DNA from: Pigoraptor vietnamica
Taxonomy: Eukaryota; Opisthokonta; Filasterea
Length of the DNA stretch: 23,018 bases
NCBI GenBank assembly: GCA_943704525.1
Contig: CALSCQ010002144.1
Span: 1 to 23,018 of the forward strand
Direction of reading: 5' to 3'
Shown one piece after another: positions 8,772 to 15,849 of this stretch (the first letter of the stretch is position 1; the number at the start of each line of letters is the position of its first letter). Below the pieces are notes generated by a model that was not told the origin of the DNA, searched no databases, and was given only the letters and a program-made list of their open reading frames with translations. Made by a program: the position numbers and the translations under genes.

Positions 8772-11700
8772 TCACTCGTCCCTCTCGCCGTTGCCGACAT
8801 CCTCGAGACGGAACGGGCGGCACGACCACGGCGGGAAGATGCGCTTGTAGAGGCTCATGCAGATCGTGTCCTGGTTCTTGATCTGCCCGTCGAACACGAC
8901 CTTCATGTGACCGTGCGTGCCTGCGCAGCAGTGTGGTCAGCCACCGCACGGATGCTCACACAACTATTACCCGCACTTCCATGCCAGAGACGTGCAGAGC
9001 TGTGCGCGATCACCCACCGAGAGGCTCCCGGATGTGTCCGCGGCGGCCGTACTTTGTCCACAGCTCGACTGGCTTGAACCACATGATGTCGTCTACGCGT
9101 TCACAACGGCAGTGTGAGCACTGGTACTTTTGCGTGCAGGCACAGTTGTGTTGCGAGTGCAATAAGGAATCAATAGCCCAATGGACGACTCACCCCGGTT
9201 GTAGAACATATAGCGGATGACCGCCGACCGCTTGTGAATGTGGTAGGGGTGTCCCGTGAGCACAATCTTCTTGACGACGACGCGGTCCGGGTTGACGCCC
9301 AGCAGCGCGCCCGTCGCGACAAGCGCCATTCCTACGCGTGCGTTGAGGACCCCGAAGGAGCGCGTTTTAGGGCGGAGAAGGCGCCAAATGAACAAAGGGG
9401 CGCAAAACTGAGCAGCAATGAGGACAGCAAGCAATGTTGGCGCACCCTGCGCGTCCCTCTTGAACACGAGGACGGGGCCCGGGGGATACTGCAGCGGCGC
9501 AAACACCGACGCCACGACTGTGTGGCCCATTTGGAGGAAGCGCTCCGCCTTCTGCTTGTCGCCCAGCGTGTGCTGAGAGAAGATGGGCGCGGCGACGAAG
9601 CTTCGGATGCCCGTGAAGAAGATGAGCTCGCTCTGCGTGCGAAGCGGGGCAGAAAAACAAATTAGAGTAGAAAAGGTATGCGCGAATGATCGCTAGAGAC
9701 TCCTCTCCAGAGCAGATAACCCTGATGTCTCTCGAGTGCGCGCCCAAATACGAGGTTTGCAAGCGTCACATACCTTGGCGGGGATGGGGTCGGTGTACCC
9801 CGGATGCCGCTTGATCGCAAAGTGGACAACGGACATCTTGTTCTCGTGCTGGAGAAGCGAAAACACGACGAGCGGGTCTTCGGGGCGGTATGACGCTGCA
9901 AGAGAGAAGGGCTGACGGGTCAGCGGAAACCCACGGGCACGCGACAATCGAACTGTACTCAAGTCTCAAGAGGGGTGTCTAACCCCTCCAGCAGCATAAC
10001 GCTGTTGAGCTGCACGACAGTAGCACGCACCCATGAACGACGCCGGCACCGCCTTGATATGGAGCGTCACGAAGCGACCCGTAGGCACGCCCTCGACGTC
10101 GCCGAGAACGCGCTTTCGCGTGCGGTCAAAGTTCTGAAACTGAAAGATGCGCGCGTACTCGAGGGGGAGGTTTTCCTTCGGGTCCCACGGTGAGTTCTTG
10201 AAGCTCTTGAGGCCACGGAACCTGAACGAGATAAAAGAGGGAAGATTGTCACATGCGACTGTCGCGTAAACTTTGGACAACGTTGGCGCAAGTCTCACAC
10301 CCCGCAAACAAAGCGGGCATGATGACGACACAGACGCGTCGCGCGCACCTCTGGAAACGGACGCGCGCAAGAATGTCGCGCGGCGTGTCGACCTCGTCGG
10401 GGAAGTCTTCCTCCTGCGCCGCGCGCTCCTTCGCACGCAGAAACTCCTCATACCTGCAATGGACGATGCAGTGAGGGGTCAGATGTCGCCATACCCACTA
10501 CATGCCTACATGCAGGATAGACGCGCTCTTACGGACACACACGGACACCCACTGCTGTTGCTCTTCGTCCGCATCGACAGTCTCGTCGTATTTCTCCGCC
10601 TTCGATCCGAGCGCAATCTCGTCCTCATCCTCATCGCTGCCGCCCGCAATGGTCCCGCCATCGCGACCGTCTCCAGCCTCGCTCATGGCCTCGTGCGCGG
10701 CGTCCGGCACATTGCGCTCGCCGTCGTCGTCCGAGAACTCCTCGTCGCTTCCCACGCTCGACGCCATGTCTGCGTCGCCCCCTTCTTCGTCCTCGTCCTC
10801 GCTGTCGCTGTCAACAATCCAAGCCGCCTGCACGGAAGCACACGCGCAGAAGCGAGAGTCAGCCGCTGACAGCACAACATCGAACTAACAACCAACCCAT
10901 AACAGATGGGACACACCCTCTGCGCTCGATCAACTTCACGCAGTGCCTCTACAGACCTGATATTCGGACGTTCCTTTTGGTACTCGCCGCGTCCTGGCGC
11001 GCACGTTCGATAGGTCCACTGCGTCGCCATCCCCGCCCTCCATTTCAGAGTCGCGGCGCGCACGTCCCGTCGACGATTCTGCGTCCGCCATTTCTTCCTC
11101 CGTAGGCCACGTTTGCTCGCCGGCCATCGGGTCTGGTGTCACCTCCGCCACCAGCGACTCTTGCCGCTCGTTAGGAACGGCGAGTATGCGTGCGCCACGC
11201 GCGTCCGTCCCGAGCGAAACATCGTCCATGGCCACATCGCCCGCTGTGCGCCGCCCCTTGAGCAAGACGGGCTCTTCGGCCGCCGCAACGTATGCAAGCT
11301 GAAAGTCACCGAACCCGGGCACGTGCACGAGGGCGTTGGCGCTCAGCGGGCGCGAGCGGATGTATCCCGTAATGAGCAGCTCGCCGAGCGTCTCGGTCGC
11401 AAACGCCTCCTTTTGGTGTGGGGGCAGACCCTCGTGGAGCGCTGCCTGTGCCTCCGGAGCGTACGGCTCGAAACTCACGCCGTGCGAGAGCACGTTTGCG
11501 TGGCGGTCGCGCCACACAACGCCCTGAAGCTTCAGGTTGGCCACGTGGCGGAGAAGGAGCGCGGCATCCTCCGCGGAGTCGAGCGGCAGCAGCTTATCTT
11601 CCTTGGGAAAGTTGTCCTGCACGTACTTAAGGAGAAGCTTGCGCACCTCGCCCTTCCGCTTCGCCGCAACGTCCCCAAGCCCAACAACGGCATGGGCGAC

Positions 11701-12355
11701 CGCAGGCACGCCCTGCGCACGCACGCACGTCATCGAATACTCGCCAATCTCGTCCACCTCCGCACCCGTCGACAGAACGAACAGCAGGACGTCGGCGCAC
11801 TTGGCGGCCTCGATCACTGCGAGGGGATCGCGACGGCACGGGAGTATCGTCATGCGCTGCTTCTGCGACGGCACCGTGAACGTCAAAGGCCCGCCAAAGT
11901 ACCCCTCCGGCACCTCCACCGCATCGTCTCCCGCTGCCTGCTTCAACCGCACGCACACGTCGAGGAGGTTGATGTCCGGCGTCAACCCCACGACTGCGAT
12001 TAGCCGCGGCGCCGCGTCCACACCGCCCGCGCTTCGCCGGCGATCGATGGCCTCCTGCCGCTTCTGCTTCAGCATGAGACGATGTTGCGACCTGCGCTGG
12101 TTCTTCGACGTCTCGAACCGCTGGCGGCGGTTGTGCTTTGCGCCTTCCACACGGCCTGCATGAAGAGGGTCAGTTAACATCTGCGGCCGAGTCGACAGCG
12201 CGATCTCGCCTGTGCAACAACAACCACGGGCACGCACCCTTCAGTTCATCCTGGAGAGCGCCCTTGCTCCTGTGCTTCCCGCGCTTGTGGCCCTTGTTCT
12301 GCTGCTTGAGCGGGCCCGCTTTATGCACCTCCTGCTTCCCAGCCGGTGGCGCCAT
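8772..12355 (-). CDS. TSR1: Ribosome biogenesis protein TSR1 (40S maturation factor)
   Basis: BMS1/TSR1-family GTPase-like protein that binds late cytoplasmic pre-40S particles. Ten exons: 12355-12238, 12155-10957, 10827-10553, 10453-10349, 10221-10031, 9895-9774, 9632-9446, 9331-9194, 9092-9018, 8920-8772; 852 residues (human about 804). All junctions keep frame. The basic N-terminus has KGHKRGKHRSKGAL and KHNRRQRFETSKNQRR. The GTPase-like domain reads IAVVGLTPDINLLDVC where a true P-loop would have GKS, as in known TSR1 proteins. Exon 3 is an acidic linker (DSDSEDEDEEGG). The C-terminal half contains FPDEVDTPRDILARVRFQ, GLKSFKNSPWDPKENLP, YARIFQFQNFDRTRKR, VVKKIVLTGHPYHIHKRSAV, FKPVELWTKYGRRGHIREPL, GTHGHMKVVFDGQIKNQDT and LYKRIFPPW. 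Most of the protein (400 codons) is in exon 2. The gene is head-to-head with the UBA gene. Confidence 0.97.
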
Positions 12356-13206
12356 GGTGTGGTGCCCACTACGGCGCCCCAACACCGGCCTCAAAATCAC
12401 CGCAAGATTCAAGCGACTTTCTCTCGAGGCAAATGCACCGAAGGAGTCCAAAATACGCCTCCAAGTCATGCAAAGTGTGCCGGTGGCGTTTACAGTTGAG
12501 ATGCCGCACAGCAAAGTGGAACTTTGATTGAAGCACGTGCAACTGGCGTGCATCCCAAATTTCCTTTTGAGGTTATGTTATTCCTGGATGCTCCCAACAC
12601 TCACAACGGAATGCATCCATTTGACTCTATTTAAAGTAACTTTTGGGGTAACACCTTCTCAAATCGACTTGCCCCCACAATAATCCCATCGAATCTCGCG
12701 GTAACCCTCACCTTACATGGGCAGCGGCAGAACACCCACTATGCGTTGCATCTCTTAGAACTGTGTGGTCAACCTTGTTTGGCTGCCGTTCGAAGGAGCG
12801 AAAAGAGTGTGCATGCGCACGTCGAGACTGTAATCGAATAGCCGAAGGAAGCCGTGATCGCTGGAGACTCTCTTCCCATTTGCCTCCAACGCTGTGTCAT
12901 CCTGTGCGTCATTCTGAGAACTTGCGTGAAGCAAAGCGATTAGCCGTGTGCATTTTTGCATACCGCACGCACTTCGTCAGTGGCCGACGTCGCCTTCTCC
13001 GTGCGGCGAGCGAAATCGCTGACGTTGCATTAGAGTCTTCCTGGGCGTGGACTTTTGTCTTTGGGATTAAGTGTACCTCGTTGCCGCGGACGTGACGTCG
13101 TTTGGCGCGAGAGAAATTCGCCGCGAGGGCTTTCGCGTGCGCACGATGTAGGCGGGTTTATCGGGACGGCGTTGATCCGCGCCTTGCGTTAACTCACACC
13201 GCGAGA
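12356..13206. promoter_or_regulatory. Divergent intergenic region, TSR1 / UBA gene
   Basis: This 851-bp region has no recognisable gene. The middle part (about 12541-12720) is more AT-rich than its surroundings and contains CTATTTAAAG (12627-12636), a possible TATA-like element readable on either strand. A CACGTG lies at 12534-12539, 179 bp from the TSR1 start. CGTGACGTCG at 13091-13100 resembles a CRE/ATF site upstream of the UBA gene. ATG immediately followed by TAG occurs at 13146-13151. Small open frames here look like chance. Confidence 0.55.
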
Positions 13207-14829
13207 ATGGAGCTCGCTCCGCTGCGCATCCTATCTTCGCTTATCGGCGGATCGAAACCGTCGTCGCCGGTACCTTCGCCTCGAAAAGACAGCAACGCTG
13301 GGGCGTCCGAAGAGAAGAAGGCCGCATCGCCCGATGCACCCGCGGCGGCCGAGTTGCCACGCGTGGAGGACGCCCCGTCCACAGCTGTGAATGATGGCGG
13401 GGTTGGGGAAAGCGCGGCAGTTCGCACGGACGCGCCTGCGGTTGCGACGGGAGGTAATGCTGCGGAAAAGGGTTTGAACGACGCGACGACCGGTGCATCA
13501 GACAAGGGAAAATCCCCCGCGGCCGCGCGCGAGGACTCCGGCAGCGGCGCGGCATTTGCAGAGCTCGTCAACAAGGGCATGACGAGCGAGACGTTCGACC
13601 TGACGCAGAACGTGAAGAACAACGACCAGCGACCGGGCGTCGAGGCCGCCGACGAGGTGTCGGAGATCATGGCGAAGGAGGGCGTCGACTTTGACGAGGC
13701 GCGCTTGCGCCTGTTCCGAAAGCGCATGATCGAGAACAACATTGATCCGGACACAGGGCTCCCCCTCGACCCGAAGGCCGTCATGACGGACCCGGGAACG
13801 GGTGGCGGTGGCGGCGACGGCGGCGGAAAGGCGCTCCGTCGACAGCGCAGCGCCGCGGGTGTTCTCCGACGGCAGCGCTCGCACATTGACCGCCCCGCGG
13901 CGCGCACCAGGAGCGAGGAACACGTCCCAAAGAACGTGCTGCCCGCGCAAAAGCCGCAGCAGAAGCCCCGCGCGAACAGCGGATCGAACGCCATCGCGCG
14001 TCTCGTGGAAATGGGCTTTTCGGCGGACGATGCGGCGGTTGCACTCGCGCGTGCACGGGGAAATATTGACGCGGCCGCGGTGGAACTGCTCGACGGTCGC
14101 CTCTCAAACGTCACTGTGAACGACGGCGGGCGCGTGGGTGCGCAGAACACGTCGCGATCTCCAGCGCCCGTGCATAGACAGCCACAGCGCACACCGCCGG
14201 CCCACGGGGCGTCGGGAGACAGCCGAGGACCAAGCGCATCGCCACAGCGGCCCACTAACATGCCAGACACGTCGTTCATGAACGGCGACGCTAGAGTGCG
14301 TACGGGGACGCGCAACGAAGACGCCGATTTCGCGCTCGCACTTCGGCTGCAACAAGAGTACGACGCCGAGGCACGCGCGGCCGCGGAACGGTACCACGAA
14401 ACGTTGCGAGAGGCCGAGCGGCGAAGAGACGTGCCCAACGTGTTTTCGATGCCGTGGTCGGCCCCCGACGGGGGGAGCTCTTCGTTGGCGTTTTCGGACG
14501 GTTTCCACCACGACCGCTTGCAGAACGGCTACGCGCCTCCGCCAGGCACGCAGGGGTCGATTTCGCCGTCGCAGTCTCCGTACGTCGACGCGCGCGTTAC
14601 TCCGCAGATGCGACCGCAGTCGCACACGTTCTCGGACAGATTTGACTTGACCGAATACTCGGCCGCGAGTCAGGCGCCTCAACGACCGCCGCCGACGATT
14701 CGGTGCTTCAAGTGCCGCGGCATCAGCCGATGTCCACCCGGGTTCGATCCCCGCGGTGCGCAGCCGCTGCAATGTCCTTTCTGCATGTCGTGGAACAGGA
14801 TAACAGCGCCAGCGCAGAGCGCGAGCTAA
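13207..14829 (+). CDS. Uncharacterised protein with UBA domain, UIM-like helix and C-terminal Cys4 zinc-ribbon-like motif
   Basis: Intronless, 540 residues. I do not recognise the family. Residues 1-125 are low-complexity Ala/Ser/Pro-rich. Residues 126-192 form a conserved-looking block with FDLTQNVKNNDQRPG, EVSEIMAKEGVDFDEARLRL and ENNIDPDTGLPLDPKAV. Residues 193-256 are Gly-, Arg- and Ser-rich with two LRRQRS copies. Residues 260-298 form a UBA domain: NAIARLVEMGFSADDAAVAL with the MGF loop, then NIDAAAVELL. Residues 370-390 (NEDADFALALRLQQEYDAEA) resemble a ubiquitin-interacting motif. Residues 498-530 contain C500-x2-C503, C509 and C523-x2-C526, a likely zinc ribbon. UBA plus UIM suggests ubiquitin binding (inference). 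The start at 13207 is the first ATG in the frame; the frame is open a further 105 nt upstream without an ATG. Confidence 0.82.
   Translation: MELAPLRILSSLIGGSKPSSPVPSPRKDSNAGASEEKKAASPDAPAAAELPRVEDAPSTAVNDGGVGESAAVRTDAPAVATGGNAAEKGLNDATTGASDKGKSPAAAREDSGSGAAFAELVNKGMTSETFDLTQNVKNNDQRPGVEAADEVSEIMAKEGVDFDEARLRLFRKRMIENNIDPDTGLPLDPKAVMTDPGTGGGGGDGGGKALRRQRSAAGVLRRQRSHIDRPAARTRSEEHVPKNVLPAQKPQQKPRANSGSNAIARLVEMGFSADDAAVALARARGNIDAAAVELLDGRLSNVTVNDGGRVGAQNTSRSPAPVHRQPQRTPPAHGASGDSRGPSASPQRPTNMPDTSFMNGDARVRTGTRNEDADFALALRLQQEYDAEARAAAERYHETLREAERRRDVPNVFSMPWSAPDGGSSSLAFSDGFHHDRLQNGYAPPPGTQGSISPSQSPYVDARVTPQMRPQSHTFSDRFDLTEYSAASQAPQRPPPTIRCFKCRGISRCPPGFDPRGAQPLQCPFCMSWNRITAPAQSAS
13984..14100 (+). 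other. UBA domain segment of the uncharacterised protein
   Basis: A three-helix UBA pattern spans residues 260-298: a first helix ending in the hydrophobic MGF loop, an Ala-rich second helix (SADDAAVALARARG) and a third helix with the usual N-x-D-x-A-x-x-x-L-L spacing (NIDAAAVELL). This is the best supported domain in the gene. Confidence 0.85.
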
Positions 14830-15090
14830 CATTAAACAAGAGCGATGTTACGTGACTATGAGCAGAGAGTTAGTACCAGGGGGTCTTGATCAGTTCCCTT
14901 TGGAGGTGCTCACGGATAACGGGCCCTTGCTCGAATATCTTCTCATCATTGGTGTATTGAGACGAGCGTGCGGGCCCACAACGGGCGACTGGGATTTGGC
15001 TGACTCGGAGTGTGGCCAGGATGTGCGGACATCCCGCACGCTACTGTATCTCCGTTAATATGTGTGTGTGTGTTTGAGGCGCGCGCCGGC
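14830..15090. other. Non-coding spacer 3' of the UBA gene
   Basis: I see no gene here. A small perfect inverted repeat, GTGCGG (15023-15028) and CCGCAC (15034-15039) with a 5-nt loop, could form a weak hairpin. A short GT run lies at 15060-15074. Confidence 0.45.
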
Positions 15091-15660
15091 TCAGTGTACT
15101 GGACCGCCCAGAATTACGCTGCCGCTACCAAAGACGTCAGAGGCGCTGCTATCTTGTCGCCGAATTGCCAGTTGAAGAGGTTGTATTACGTCAGCAGCTT
15201 CTATACGCTCTGCAGGTGACCAATCAGTCACTCCGGCGCAGCGTCTGGCGCGCAGAACGCACACGCTCGCAAGCTTCGACACGTCTGTAACGTGATCCCA
15301 GCCCGAAATGTTCAAGTCGTGAACCCGTCCAAGCGCAGAGACGTCGACGAGTTCTTCACAGTTCGCCAACTTAAGCGTATGCACACGGCCGAGCGCAGAC
15401 ACATCGGTGACTCGGAAGATATCCGGCTCGGGGCGATTCACTCGTGCGGCGTCCTGATCGAGGCCAGCGTATACATTCGACGAAACATATTATTTGGATC
15501 TCTCCGGGACGAGCGTGACCGACGTGCAATGCTTGGGCTCCTTCCACAGAGAGCAGCCCAAGTCAAGACCATGCAACGCAATGTGGGTGTTGCGCAGGAA
15601 TTGCGCGCCAACAGGCTGACTGTGTGCGTGCGAGTGCGTGTGGTGCGCGGCCACGCCTGA
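15091..15660 (-). pseudogene. Leucine-rich-repeat gene remnant
   Basis: On the minus strand a frame reads three tandem LRR units of about 21 residues: VTDVSALGRVHTLKLANC, then VDVSALGRVHDLNISGWD, then VTDVSKLASVCVLRARRC. The pattern is the Cys-containing type with VSALG at the start of each unit. The frame upstream (HIALHGLDLGCSLWKEPK) looks like the same protein but is cut by an in-frame stop (TAA, complement of about 15490), and no ATG opens it, since another stop precedes the region near 15680. The downstream part after DWSPAERIEAADV loses the repeat pattern. I therefore read it as a decayed copy of a host LRR family. A spliced live gene whose first exon lies elsewhere is possible but there is little room. 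Confidence 0.6.
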
Positions 15661-15849
15661 ACACGGCCTGCTGGCCGACTGTCAATGCATGACGTCACGG
15701 CGACCGCGCCAATTTTTTTTTTTTTTTTCACGTCCGTCAGTCGTCAACTGTTCAACGGCACGTGGGAGGAAGAGAGGAGTGAAGTTCGAACACTAAGATG
15801 CGCCACCCCTAGCGCCAGCTGTCGGAGCGCCGCTTGCCGTGACGACGGA
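15661..15849 (+). promoter_or_regulatory. Upstream region of the SFSWAP homologue
   Basis: It contains a perfect TGACGTCA palindrome (15690-15697, CRE/ATF consensus), a run of 16 T (15713-15728) and a CACGTG at 15759-15764, 86 bp before the ATG. The SFSWAP frame is open through this stretch from an ATG at 15685, but it would translate the T run as Phe and is unlike the family, so I treat it as leader. Confidence 0.5.

Noticed and set aside
11113-12003. 296-codon open frame on the plus strand inside TSR1 exon 2
   Set aside because: TSR1 on the opposite strand is unmistakable; the shadow frame has no similarity I recognise.
13194-14438. 414-codon open frame antisense to the UBA gene
   Set aside because: Shadow frame caused by high GC at third codon positions; no recognisable domain.
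14741-14752. GGTTCGATCCCC, a near-perfect tRNA B-box
   Set aside because: It lies inside the UBA-protein coding sequence (codons for GFDP), with no A-box, acceptor stem or cloverleaf around it.
15713-15728. T16 run as the poly-A tail of a retrocopy of the LRR gene
   Set aside because: On the LRR strand the A run lies at the 5' side, not the 3' side, and no target duplication is visible.
15685-15849. In-frame N-terminal extension of SFSWAP from an ATG at 15685
   Set aside because: It would translate a T16 homopolymer and a CRE palindrome and has no resemblance to the family N-terminus; any slip in the T run would break the frame.
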